From Symsagittifera roscoffensis (Eukaryota; Xenacoelomorpha; Acoela; Convolutidae), in NCBI RefSeq assembly GCF_963678635.1, contig NC_087062.1, forward strand, positions 33,021,651 to 33,085,650: a stretch of DNA of 64,000 bases, read 5' to 3'. Below, one piece after another: positions 11,633 to 22,895 of this stretch (position 1 is the first letter of the stretch; the number at the start of each line of letters is the position of its first letter). The position numbers were made by a program, and so were the translations under genes. Below the pieces are notes generated by a model, which had not been told where the DNA came from, did no database searches, and saw nothing but the letters and a program-made list of their open reading frames with translations.

Positions 11633-12429
11633 AGGTCTGTTTCGTCGTAGATGATTTATTTGTCGATTAATTTAAGTATTTGGGTTTTCGTTTTGACTTT
11701 GATGTTCTTGTTCTGATTAAGTCTTTTGTTTAATAGCGTCAGTTTTGCAGTAATTTTTTTTTTCTGGTTTAAGGGTGCGTTATGATCAGCTGATAATAAA
11801 GGTTCTGACAAAAGTGCCTGTCTGTAATCAAAAATATATGGATTTTCAATTCATGATATACGAGTATATGTTTGAGGCTGGGTTGATTGTCTCGATGTTG
11901 TTGGTAGATGGGTTTCTGTTATTTGGGTTTAATCAGCAATGTTGATATTTATTTTTGTAACTATATTAAAATGACTACTCTTGATACTAATCTTTGACAA
12001 AAATGATTATCAAAATTATTGGAAGGATGAATGCAATTTTTGCTCTCTTAAGACATTAATAATTGGCTTTTATGAGAGAAGTTAGTATTGTTAGAAAAAT
12101 TAAAAGATGTGCCAAGAGTTTATTTTTTTTGTAGAAATTTTTGACCATTTAGAAGAAAATTTTTTGATCATTATCGTACTTAAGTTGTCGATGGTTTGGG
12201 AACTGGAAGAATACATTTGTAGTAGAGAATAGAAAATGGCAATTCAAACACAAACTCTAGAAAAATGAAGATTTTTAAATTTGTCAAATATGAGGGTTTT
12301 GCTTACTTCGAGGTCTCAAAGTATGACCTACAATTCTAGTTAAATTTGAAAACTTCAACGGCAGTGGCGGAATAAAAATTTGAAAGTTTGAAGTGTTTTG
12401 GTTAGTTCAATTTTGGATGGCTGTTTCTG
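11633..12429. other. No gene seen; spacer between pol and downstream genes of old element
   Basis: Corresponds by position to 48012-49030 of the intact element, where two small membrane ORFs lie. I cannot recognise those small ORFs here. Confidence 0.4.
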
Positions 12430-15400
12430 AGAAAAAGAAATGATAAATTTTAATTCTAAATCATTTACGAATGAAAACTTTGTAATCTTTCTTGGTTGGT
12501 TCCAAGATCTAGTTGATTGGTGTTGTTGCGATTTATTTGTTTCACTGATTAAAGTTATTTTTTGTTGTTTTCAACTTGTCTTTTGTTTAATAGCGTCAAT
12601 TTTGCAGTGTTTTCTTTCTGGTTTTTGTTTCCTTGTGTTGTTTGTTGATTTTCATTATGTATTTGAATTAACTAGTTTTTTTGGCGTCAATGATTTCTTA
12701 AATTATTTCAAAATTTTGACTCCATTGTAGAAAACAACTGTATTAATTCCCATAGAGCGTATACTTTTGGGTAATATGGTAGAAGGTTTTTTTATTCAGG
12801 TTGATTTCTTTTTTGTTTTGAATTAGTTTATATGTGACATCTGTGGTTTAGTTAATGGTTTGGCATGGTTTTTTTATAATGGGCTGCAATTTTTCGGAAT
12901 TCTTTTATGTGTTGTAAAGTATGGGATTTGTATAAATATTCCTATTTTTAATTATGAAGCTGGCGTTAAACGTGGTTTAATTTGGGATTGAATATTTGTT
13001 CTTTTCAGCAACTTGTTTGCAATTTTTGATAAATTTTTTGCGTTCTTCTTCTTTAATTTAAATATTTTCGGTATGACTAATGAAGGCTGATTTTAAAATT
13101 TATGGTTTACGAAAAAGATCTTCATCAAGGGTGTGATGTGATTAATTACAACAAATGGAGTCTTTTGATGGTTGACAATGTCCTTGTGTATCTTCTGAGG
13201 CGTTTGCAGTGAACATTTTTGATTTGCGTGAATTTAAAAAAAAACCATTTCAAGTGTGATAAACTAAAATTTGTTGAGATTTGAGAATTATATGCGTGTG
13301 GAGTTAGTTTAACATCTGTTGACCAATCACTGTCTAATTTTTATCGTTTTTGTTTCTTATATATTGGAGATTTTCTTGTAGTGAACGACTCAAGCCTCCG
13401 TGTAAACCATTAGCCCATGGGGCGTGGATTTATGATTAAAGTTATATAAATGATCTAGTGCTATTCTTGCAATGTTAATATTTTCTGTTTCGTTATCTGT
13501 AACAAGGACTTCGGGTAATCCGAATTTTGCATTGTTCTGGTCATCGTAAAGTGTAGATTATGCATAACAAGCAAGACAGTGTGGATCGTGGCTTAAAGCT
13601 ACATAAGGTGTAAGTGCGTCTACGATTACCATAACCTATGCATTTCCATCAGAAGAGAATGCTATAGGGCCTTTCAAAGGAAATTCTATGATTGAAAACA
13701 AACTTTATTCTTTAAAGTTTTGTTTTTCCGCAGTTTGTCTCTGAACTGGAAAAACTGTTTTCAGATGGCATGTGAAACAATCGTGTTCAATCTTGTTTTG
13801 CTACTTTTGGGAACATTTTATTCTGTTGTGGAATTTGTTTTTGTGTTTTAAACTGTATTGTTTTCTGTCCATGAAGAGTTTGTTATGGGCTTACTTTTGT
13901 TTTCCTGTTAAGTATTCTTACTAATGGTTATTTTGACATTCCAAATAAAATGGAAAATTTTCCAGATGATTTGTTTGTTTGTCATTGGTGCAATTTTTAC
14001 TGCGTGTTTGCCTTTTAACCGTGGCGATGTTTGGTCTTAAAAAAGATTATTTTTTTGTGGTATTTCAAATGTTTTTTTTTTGTGTTAACAATTTTGTTGG
14101 TGCGTTTCTACTAAGTGTATCTGGTTAGGCGCAATTTTTGCCTGATGTCCAACCTATGTGGAAATTTGGAAGTTTCATTGAAATTAATTGGAACTTATAT
14201 AAAGTCTATGATTTGGAATGGAATTCGGTGTAAAGAGAATAATTAAATGTTTGTGATCTGTAAATAAACTTTTTGGATAGTTTGGTCCATGAATTAAAAA
14301 ATCTTATTCTGTTAGTGTATATATAACAGCTGTACACTCTCTCATAAGTGTAGAGAGTCGTATTTCTGCTTTTGTAAAAAGTCTTTTATTTTTGGATGTG
14401 AAATTTTGTTTGTTCTTTGATGAGACTTTAGGAGTGCTGCGCCTATTCTTCCAAAATTGATGCGTCGCAAATTGCATAAAATGGTTGATTTGAGTCTGAA
14501 GTAGAGTTTCAGGTTTGTTTGCTTATAAATTTTTTAATTTCATCCTGTCGTTGTTGATTTTCAAGTGTCTATTGGAAACTGTTTTGTTGAAATAATTTGT
14601 TATAAAATTGTTCAAGGTAAAATTCCTTTTTGGATGCATATTTGCTTGAAAGTTTTTTTTTCCGGATAAGTTCCTGTTTTTTTTTCTGTATTAGATGGTG
14701 TTTGTAATTTTGTAAGAGTATCTCCTCGTGATTTTAGAGGTGTGATTGTCTGTCTTTCAGTGATATGTTCTAGAGATATAACACGAGTGAGGTAAAAATG
14801 TGTATTATCTGGAGCTTGTTTTATGTTTTTTTTTTGTAAAATTTGATGATATTTTTCTGAAGCTTGAAACATTTCTGGTTTTGCTTTTGATTGTATGAAG
14901 ATGAAAACATTGTCTAAAAACTGGATTACAGTTTGAAGTAGAAACAATTGTCCAAAAAATTACTCATGAATGCGGAAGAAGCTGCTGTTCCTTTGTAAAA
15001 AACATAGAATAATCTGTTAAACTCATTTTTCAAAGACGAACTTCAAGATCAAGGAGCATTCGGTTACATTCGCTCTTCATATCTGCTATTGTATAAAATT
15101 GTCCAGTTGTTTTTGTGAGAATTACTTCTATCGGTTCGATGGGCCAACTGCAATTAGATTCATCTATTAAAGAATTTAATTATCTTGCGTCAAGAACTAT
15201 TTTAGGAGCATGAATTTTGACAATACGTGGAATATAATGTATATTGGTTGTTTGTTCTATATTGGTTTCGCCAACGTTATTATTGGGATACTCGTTGTGA
15301 TAATGAACCAAATGAACTGGCGTTTCAATTCAAGTTCTGTTTTTGACATCTTTACCTTTTATGTGTTTTCGTTTTCACTTTCGTCATCCGTGCTTTCACA

Positions 15401-17281
15401 ACAGATATGAATTACATGTAATTCTGAAATTTCGTTGTTTTCTATTCCTAGTGGGTCTGGAGTTGTTACGTTTCTAGCTTGAACTTGACTTATTGGTCGT
15501 TGATGTTTTGTTGTACCACTTCTGTATTTTGACTTTGTCTTTTTGAAAACTGTGAATTGTTTCTATGTGGTGACTAAGAACAATTTCTTGATTTTTTTGA
15601 TAACCATTATTCTATTTCTGTAATTATTTGGATTTTCAGGTGATCTGTCATTATAATTTCTGCTAATCAAATTTTTTATTTGAATAATTTCTATTGCGAT
15701 TACATCTATGTTAATTTGATCTTGAGTAACTGTTCCTGTATTGGCTATTGTTACTACTTGAATGGCTGTACCTGTTTTGTTAAAACTTTTGGCAGTTTTT
15801 TCGATCTGCCAATTGTTCTCGAGAGTTGAGGATATATGGTGATTGTGATCGACGGTTACTGTAGCTAGATAGAAGTGGTTTTCCTGAGCTATTGTTACTT
15901 TGAATGTTTTCATTTGGTAGAATTTGATATTCTTTCATGTATTGGTAAATTGATTTAATTGGATTTGTATGCTTTGGTGGTCTGTTTGGTTTATCTTGTT
16001 ACTTTCGTCTACATTCGGCAATACTGTTTCCCTATCTGTGGCAGTAGTTAAACATTTTTTAAACAACTTTTGTAAATATTTGGAAACTGAGCGATTTTTT
16101 TTCGCAAACTCACTGTCTCATTATTTACATGTGACGTAGTTGCTCGAACCTTAGTCACACACTATATTTTTAGGTTTTCTGTTTCCTCTAGCTTCATTGT
16201 AATTTCTGCAGTTTGCGGAAGTTTATCATCCAGTTTGCGGAAATTTATCATCTGGTTTGCGAATTGATGATGGATATGATGCTTTCTTTTTCATTGTTTT
16301 TCTTATTTGTGGCTTTAATGTCAAAAAACGTTTTGCAAAATAGGTTTCACTTGTGCCTTTTGGTTGAATAAAAAAGCGTTTTTTTGTTATTGGTATATTT
16401 GTTTGGTAATCCATGTGGGAATATCTTGGTGATTTAACGCTGTAGTTCCAATGATATTTTCTTGTGTATTTAAAAAAAAAACGGCATAACATTTAGAATA
16501 TTTAAAAAAGTATCGTGATACCATTCTAATGATAACATTATACATTCTAGGTCCATAAGTAATCTGTTTCATCTGCTAAAATTGTGTCTTCATCACAGTG
16601 TGTGCAGAAAATTTTCGAGACTTTACAATTAGGTCTAGGTTGTGCTGAAAACAATCTATTATGAACCATAGTAATATTCTTTGTAAATCAGTTTTCATTA
16701 GTTGCGACTTCTCTGTGTCGGTAAGTGTTTCGCGGATTGAATCTAAGAATTGTGAAAGAAGGTTTTTTTTGGTTCTCATTGCTGATTATCGAGATGATTA
16801 TGGTGGGGATACAAAAAATCTTTCATCAGTGTCTTATATTGAAAAATAAATTTGTAGATAACTGAAAAAACATCATTTGTGTATTTTGAGTTTAGTCTTT
16901 GGGATTTTTGACGTTGAATTTTTTTTGATGAATTCTGCGAAAACTTTTGAAAAGTTAAGTTCCATATCATCTGTTTGTGTGCAATTTGGTGGTGTTTGAG
17001 TGTTTGAATCTGGCGTTAAAACGCGATAGTGAATTTGCCAGTTTGTGAGGTTATGTTATTAGTACTTGCTAAGTAGTGAACTAGTATATGTGTTTTTTTT
17101 TAATTTCCGGGAATTCATGTTGGCATGGGCTATGTCTTTTTCGAAGTAGGTTTATAATCAGGTTGTGATAAAACTGTTTTTGTCCTCGTGCCAGTTCGTT
17201 CGTGAGACCAATGGTAAATGGAAGAATGGAGTCATCGTCAGAGTTTTTTTCGTATTGAAACTTATTTGTGCGGCATGACAT
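12430..17281 (-). pseudogene. Decayed gag-pol of giant-element family (unit 1)
   Basis: Colinear with the gag-pol frame at 39789-48011. Start MSCRTNKF at 17281 with SDDDSILPF and FPEIK (intact: PDDDEIFPF, FPDVK). Gag N-terminal parts lie at 16576-16970. Then comes an internal deletion that joins SPRYSHMDYQ directly to LKPQIRK...ASYPSSIRKP, removing most of the capsid-like domain. The RT fragment at 14612-14947 reads FLDNV where the intact protein has YLDDV, so a catalytic aspartate is lost. RNase H is near 13900-14350 and an integrase piece near 13390-13540 reads AKFGLPEVLVTDN. The C-terminus near 12440 has WNQPRKI. Many stops and frameshifts. Inactive. Confidence 0.85.
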
Positions 17282-17732
17282 TTAACGAGTTGCTTTCAAT
17301 GTGTCTTGTTGGTTGATTCCAATGATATAATCTTTCTTGTTTTTGAATATAAGTGTTCTTTTTATCCTGGGTTTACGTTTTATAGATGATTTTCTTACTC
17401 TTCTGATTCAGAAAAATATTGTTAATCTTTCTCTGAACTGATTTCATTTGGGTAATAAATCCTAGAGATTTTCAAGTTTTGTATAGTTCTCAAATTGGAA
17501 GCGTAAACAGCGTTGCGTGTTCTGGAAAACTGAGTTCTTATGATATGTTTCTCTTTAGAGCCTTCTTTTTGGTTTGCTTTTTTGATCTGATTTGTCCATT
17601 CTTTGTTTTATGTGGTATAATGATGAGGTCGTACCCAGAATCCTTAAATAAATAACTATGAAAAAATAGGACTTGTTTATTTCCTAAATTATCTATTGAG
17701 ATAAGTGTTAGAATAATTGAAGCAAAAGCCAT
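17282..17732 (-). pseudogene. Copy of the small leader ORF upstream of gag (unit 1)
   Basis: Starts MAFASII and then reads NLGNKQVLFFHSY...YDLIIIPH...GQIRSKKQT, matching NLGNKQTIVLHN...YDLVITPH...GYIRTKRQT in the 155-aa ORF at 39347. An intact stretch covers 17538-17732; the rest is frameshifted. It ends where the gag remnant begins, as in the intact element. Confidence 0.75.
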
Positions 17733-19403
17733 GTATCAGCTTCTTTTTCCTAAATTGTTAGCTCTTACGCTTTTTGTGAGATCATCCTAACCCTCGGGTC
17801 GTAATGTAGTGGAAAGACGGGCTGGACAGAGAGTATATCAAAATCAACTCAGTAAAATGGTTTTTACTGCTCTCAAAGAAATGTGGCGCTCTTTACATTT
17901 GAGTAAACTTAATCCTACTTAAACGGGAATTGAGATCGAGGGTTGGAGAATAAAAACCAGTGCACAAGGTTCAGATATGCTTAGATTTCAAGTAGGTTGT
18001 TAGATAATTTTTTTGTTGCTACTAGTTCTAAGATTTGTTCTAAGCCTCGGTCAATTAAGAGGTAGGGTTCACGTGAAGGAACCGAAGTTTTCACTGTTTA
18101 GCCTAAATGTTTCTTTTTCTTTGGAAAGTTTTCAGCTAATCTAGTGTTGTCAATAAGGGTTGGAAAGTGGATCGATGTTTGTGGTCGTTAGACACTAGTT
18201 CAAGAGGTGGGTGTAACTTTATTAAGTGATCCGAGGGAAGCCTTGATGATCTGATTTCTAAAGTTTAATCATGATTAAAAATTCAAATGCTTTCAACAAA
18301 AAAATTTGAAAAATCCAAGGTTAATGATGATGATCTGGCTTTATATGGTTAAAATTAAATTCAACAGGGATAAGCTTTGATACATTATCTTTCAAAAGTT
18401 TCACGATTTAAAACGGTTAAATATCCAAAAATGATGATGTTAACCTTAAACGAAGTTAGTAGTTTGAAAATGTTTAAATTGTTTTAGGTGAAAAAGAACA
18501 AAAACAAAAAAAATCCTCGAGAAGTAAGGAAGTTTTATTTGTATAAAACTAATCATAAATTCTTTTTGGTAGCTATTTTTTAAATTTATTTATCCAATAA
18601 ACTTGCAGTTTTCACAGCAGATTGGAAAATTTTGAGCTGGGTCGATGGCTGGTAGTGATCAGTGCTTCTTTGATTATTAAAATGCTTCATAGTCAGATAT
18701 ACGGTTTAATGAGAATCTTACAATTCAAATTATAACATTTCATTTTACTATTGAGTGGAAATAAACTGCATAAACAATTTTGTAGAGAATTAATCGTTGT
18801 AGTCTGCTTTTTGGCTTCACGATGTAAAGGTTTATTCTGTCGTCTTGGTTGTGACCTGGTTTCGGCTTTATTTTTGATCTGAAATTAATTATTTGTTCCA
18901 AAATGGTCTAAGTTCTAAGAAAAGTCTTGAATGTCTTGTTCTGTCTTAAAATTCGTTGCTTAGAAATCTGTTTTTTGTTTTAGATGAAGAGGAAAATTAA
19001 TAGAGGTTGTCCTCGAGAAGCAAAAAATTGTGATTTTTTAACTAATTTAATCAATAAATGTCTTATAGTATCATGGTTTTTTGATTGAAAAAAAATCTGA
19101 AAAATTGAAGTTGTTCACAAATTTTTCAAGTTTTGCTGCATAAATAGTTTTAAATTGTAATAATCATCGTAGTCTCTTTTTTCGCTTCGCGATGGAGATA
19201 TTTGGTTTGCCGTCTTTGTTGTGATCTGTTTTCAGTTTTAGAAATTGGCTTGATTTAATTAGACTTATTGAGACGGGGAAATAGGCTAATTTTATTCTCG
19301 ATTTGGTTTATCATCTTGTAGATTTTTTCTTAAATCTAATTTTTTCTAACCTATCTCTGGTTTTCCAAATCTTAATAAGTATAGGTCTGCTCGAGACTCG
19401 TTT
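17733..19403 (-). other. Untranslated leader of old element (unit 1)
   Basis: Lies between the primer-binding site at 19404 and the small ORF; corresponds to 38107-39346 of the intact element. The part next to the PBS shares AAAGACG-CA type blocks with the intact leader. About 0.8 kb (18380-19150) is extra compared with unit 2. It includes a second degenerate copy, near 18780-18900, of the TCGTAGTCT...CTTCGCGATG block found at 19165. Confidence 0.5.
19125..19350. repeat. Inverted repeat, left arm (leader sequence, unit 1)
   Basis: About 225 bases whose reverse complement recurs at 19765-19985. Shared blocks include ATTCTCGATTTGGTTTA and GTCTTTGTTGTGA. The arms flank the LTR remnant, so the leader is present on both sides of the LTR in opposite orientations. 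Confidence 0.75.
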
Positions 19404-19413
19404 GGTCGCACCA
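19404..19413 (-). promoter_or_regulatory. Primer-binding site of old element (unit 1)
   Basis: On the - strand reads TGGTGCGACC, identical to the primer-binding site of the intact element at 38097 and, as there, separated from the LTR end by TC. Confidence 0.65.
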
Positions 19414-19415
19414 GA

Positions 19416-19765
19416 TGAGTTTACGTCCGGGGTGGTTTTCTCTTAGAGTAATTTCGGATAGGGTACACAGTCTCTTCGTCACGCTATCTTATTTTCGGGC
19501 GAATATAATCGTGTAACTTCTTGTCTAATACCGACTCTAATCTTAATCTTAAGTTTCCTGGTCTCAATACATCAAGTATATACTTGTATTCTTGCGAGGT
19601 TAGAGAAGAAGAAGAGCAACTGCTTTCTATGTTAAACTTGTTCTTCTCTGGTTGAAGCTATAAATAGTTTCAGCCTTACAAAGTATCTTAATATTTACTC
19701 ATGGATCATGATTGGTTTGTTCTATTTATTTTACCATGATAGTTATCTTAGTAGTTTAAAGTGAA
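19416..19765 (-). repeat. 5' LTR remnant of old element (unit 1)
   Basis: Begins next to the PBS and shares with the 408-bp LTR the blocks ATTTCGGATAGGGTACAC, CACGCTATCTTATTTTCGG, AATACCGA and ATGGATCATGATTGGTT, all in order. The distal (U3) end is not recognisable; an inverted leader copy begins at 19765. Confidence 0.75.
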
Positions 19766-19985
19766 AAAATTAGAATAGAAAAAAAATCAACAAAATTATA
19801 AACCAAATCGAGAATATGATTTAGCATATTTCTATTTCTCAATAAATCTAATCAAACCAAGCCAAATACTAAAACTGAAACCAGCTCACAACAAAGACGA
19901 CAAACCAGATATCTGCATCGCAAAGCAAAAAAACAGACTACAATGACTATTACATTTCAAAAGTATTTATGCAGTAAAATTTAAT
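19765..19985. repeat. Inverted repeat, right arm (leader sequence, unit 1)
   Basis: Reverse complement of 19125-19350 with about 15-20% differences by eye. It starts within the leader, not at the PBS. Confidence 0.75.
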
Positions 19986-20249
19986 TGGATTTTATTTAAA
20001 CTGCAAAAAACAGAGCCGTAAAATTGATTTCACAAGCAGTATAATTTTAAGATTACAAATAATTAAAAATGTATAAAATCACTTGGTCGACAAAGAAACC
20101 CAAATCTGCCTCAAACCTTTATATCTGCCCTTAGATGGATATATAAACTACTTGTTTTGAACTGTTTCCAAACCTCATGATAAAATCTAACACTTCTCAA
20201 TGTAATGCTGTCCATCTTTCCCGCCAGACTATGAATGAACACGACTGAG

Positions 20250-20405
20250 AATAAAAGGAACTCACCCAACGCAGTCTGGACGTTTTGGTTTTGCTGAGTA
20301 ATACCAAATGCCATTTATACGGGAGAAGAACTGAGTACGGCACCATTGAATCAGAAAAAAGACGCTCAATCTCCTCATCTAGCGGCATTTGAATTAACAT
20401 ACTCT
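20250..20405 (-). pseudogene. Scrap of retroelement reverse transcriptase (unit 1)
   Basis: On the - strand QMPLDEEIERL (compare AYNQMPLDEQSRRL in the intact pol) is followed, after a frameshift, by MAFGITQQNQNVQTALGEF. This resembles the conserved FGI...P..FQ..L region of Ty3/gypsy RT. No catalytic motif is included. The same scrap occurs in unit 2 with an identical 67-residue frame. Confidence 0.5.
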
Positions 20406-20765
20406 GGAAAATCCCTCATGAAAAATCCGAGCATACTTACATGATCTACTTTTCAGTAGAAACTCGTTGAATTCAGCCTTTCCCGCTGAATAATAAAAAC
20501 ACATCTATGAAAATCCAACGAAACAAATGAAAGGTAGAAATCTTCAGAAAACTTTAGATGGGTGCGACTTGCTTGGAGTGAATTTATATTTTTTGCTTCA
20601 AACTTTGAATAATTTGCACTGAAATTGATTGTTAAGTTTTCTTACTCAACAATCATTTTCCTTTACTGACATTTTCAAGTCAGCCTTTGAAAATACAAAA
20701 TTGAGTTGGTCTCCTACTAATCGTTTTTACCAGTAATTTTAGGATCTTTTGAAATAAAAGAAATA

Positions 20766-20850
20766 AGACTAAGAATAAGATCAGTATTGTACAAAGAAAT
20801 TGCGCGAACCTATCCGGTCAAAAGTAGATAGCGTAACAAACGTACCTTGT
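20766..20850 (+). repeat. LTR core in opposite orientation (unit 1)
   Basis: AAGAATAAGATCAGTATT...TGCGCGAACCTATCCGG...GTAGATAGCGTAACAAAC follows, block by block, the LTR segment at 37965-38050 (GTTGCACGAATCTATCCGG, AAGATAGCGTGACG), now on the + strand. It is a remnant of a second, oppositely oriented LTR of the family. Confidence 0.6.
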
Positions 20851-21272
20851 ATTCAGTTTTATAATAGTCTGTGAATTATCGCTCAATCGGTTACAACGCA
20901 ATTTACAATTTCACTTTTATTGCAAACCAATATAAATCCTCTGACCAACCAAAATTTGCCAGGAAAAAATTTCTGGAATAAAAATTCTTTCTCTATAGGG
21001 GGAGATTCATTACAAGGTACCATAGGGGGGATAGTAAACAAGATCCATTAAGTCTTCCTTAAGCGTCTAGTTTGGATTAAGTTAGCTTTCAACAACTGTA
21101 GTGGGATGAGGTTGTTAAGTACATCTAACTTCTATTCCAGTTGCTTTTACAACCCAAATAAGGCGCTCCGGAACTGACTGACTGAGTTAAGTACCAAGAA
21201 ACGACAAATTCAGGTGGGCGTTCGCGTAAGGCTTGCGGTAATTCGATAAAAATGCAAACACGACTGCTCGTA

Positions 21273-21289
21273 TCAGGGCGAAGCCCTGA
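21273..21289. other. Perfect 7-bp hairpin (unit 1)
   Basis: TCAGGGC-GAA-GCCCTGA, a perfect stem with a 3-base loop, 11 bases before the tandem-duplication junction. Repeated at 31843-31859. Confidence 0.7.
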
Positions 21290-21308
21290 ATGTTCTGACT
21301 GCCTTTTT

Positions 21309-22132
21309 TTAGAAGATACAAGTGTATGATAATTCTGGAAATGCGTTGTAAAATGATGAATAACCTATGGTCTTTTTTGCGTATCTCTCGTATTTGTATC
21401 AATTCTCTACAAAAAATTGGAGGAGGCAAATACTGGACTGTGATGTCTGATTGAGATAGTGGTAAGAGATAATTAGTGGTTTTATTTATTTTTTTTGTTT
21501 TTTCAAATGTTAATACTAATTTTTGCTGAGGTAACTTTCGAATTTTGTGGTTTTAGGCATCTTTGTCTATATCGTGTCTGTTTTGTAATGAATTTCAAGC
21601 CCAATTGGGAAAGCAGCTGCTATCTATCTAAATGTTGACCAATTATTGGAGGCGGTGCTACAAGTTGTTCCAATCTTTTCGTAGGGGTTTACATGTAATT
21701 TGTAGTTCTTCATGTTTATTATTTAATGGTTGCTGGAGCTTTATTGGGAAGTTATTTAGAGATAGTATACTTGTTACGGAAGGCGTCGATGGCAGGGTTA
21801 AAGAAAGTGTATGGTTAAAGAAATTGTTTCTAAGGAGATGTCGACTGGATCGTCGGCTATATTTGGTTCTCCATGGAAGAATGTTTAGTTCATCCAATGC
21901 GGGAGATTTTGCTAACAGGTTTGGGGATTGAAAGGGTTTTCGCTGGTTTGTGCTGAAGTGGGTGTTGAACCGAGGCAATCTGATAAAACATTTGGTGTGT
22001 TTTGTTGTCAGCTGAAACGTGCAGGTGCGCAGGTGCAGGGATGTTGATTTGTAATGTATTGCTTGACAGGTTAAGAAGAGTAGTTTCTTTTGGTGGTGAG
22101 GGTATTTTGAGTTGAACTCTTGTTGTTGTCAA
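21309..22132 (-). pseudogene. Copy of the ATG-less ORF (unit 2)
   Basis: Near-identical to the unit 1 copy at 10807-11632: KPFQSPNLLAKSP, TLSLTLPSTPSVTSI, and the conserved end followed by a stop. The terminal env-start codons are cut off because the duplication junction lies just beyond the stop. Confidence 0.75.
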
Positions 22133-22895
22133 AAGTCTGTTTCATCGTCGATGATTTATTTGTCGATTAATTTAAGAATTTGGGTTTTCGTTTTGACTTT
22201 GATGTCATGTTCTGATTAAGTCTTTTGTTGAATAGCGTCCATTTTGCAGTGTTTTTTTCTTCTGGTTTAAGGGTGCGTTATGATGAGCTGATAATAAAGG
22301 TTGTGACAAAAATGCCTGTCTGTATTCAAAAATATATGGATTTTCAATACATGATATACTTATATATGTTTGAGGCTGGGTTGATTGAATCGATGTCGTT
22401 GGTAGATGGGGTTTCTGTTATTGGGGTTTAATCAGCAATTTTAATATTTATTTTTGGAACTTTATTAAAATGAATACTCTTGATACTAATCTTCGACAAA
22501 AATGATTATCAAAATGATTGGAAGGATAAATGCTGTTTTTGCCCCCTTAAGACATTAATAATTGGCTATTATGAGAGAAGTTAAAATTGTTATAAAAATT
22601 AAAAGATGTGCCAAGAGTTCGTTTTTTTTGTAGAAATTTTTGAGTATTTAGAAGAAAAGTTATTGATCATTATCGTACTTGGTTAAGTTGTCGACGGTTT
22701 TGGAATTGTAAGAATACATTTGTAGTAGAGAATAGAAAATGGCAATTCAAACACAAACTCTAGAAAAATGATGATTTTTAAATTTGTCAAATATGAGGGT
22801 TTTGCTTACTTCAAAGTCTCAAAGTATGACTTACAATTCTAGTTAAATTGGCAAATTTCAACGGCAGTGGCGGAATAAAAGTGTGAAAGTTTGAT
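22133..22895. other. No gene seen; spacer (unit 2)
   Basis: Counterpart of 11633-12429. Short T-rich frames only. Confidence 0.4.

Larger units (their letters stand above)
10805..21306. repeat. Large tandem duplication, unit 1 (~10.5 kb)
   Basis: From TTTTAGAAGATACAAG at 10805 to GACTGCCTTTT at about 21306 the sequence repeats directly as 21307-31877. Both ends carry TTTT, so the junctions share short microhomology. The unit contains, on the - strand, the old retroelement from the end of the ATG-less ORF through gag-pol, leader and 5' LTR, plus about 1.5 kb of other sequence. The units differ by point changes and by block deletions: unit 1 lacks about 1.07 kb found at 24960-26030 of unit 2. 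Confidence 0.85.
20406..21306. other. No gene seen; holds LTR-like core and a hairpin (unit 1)
   Basis: Non-coding sequence shared with unit 2. Contains the + strand LTR core (20766-20850) and the hairpin at 21273, listed separately. Confidence 0.5.
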
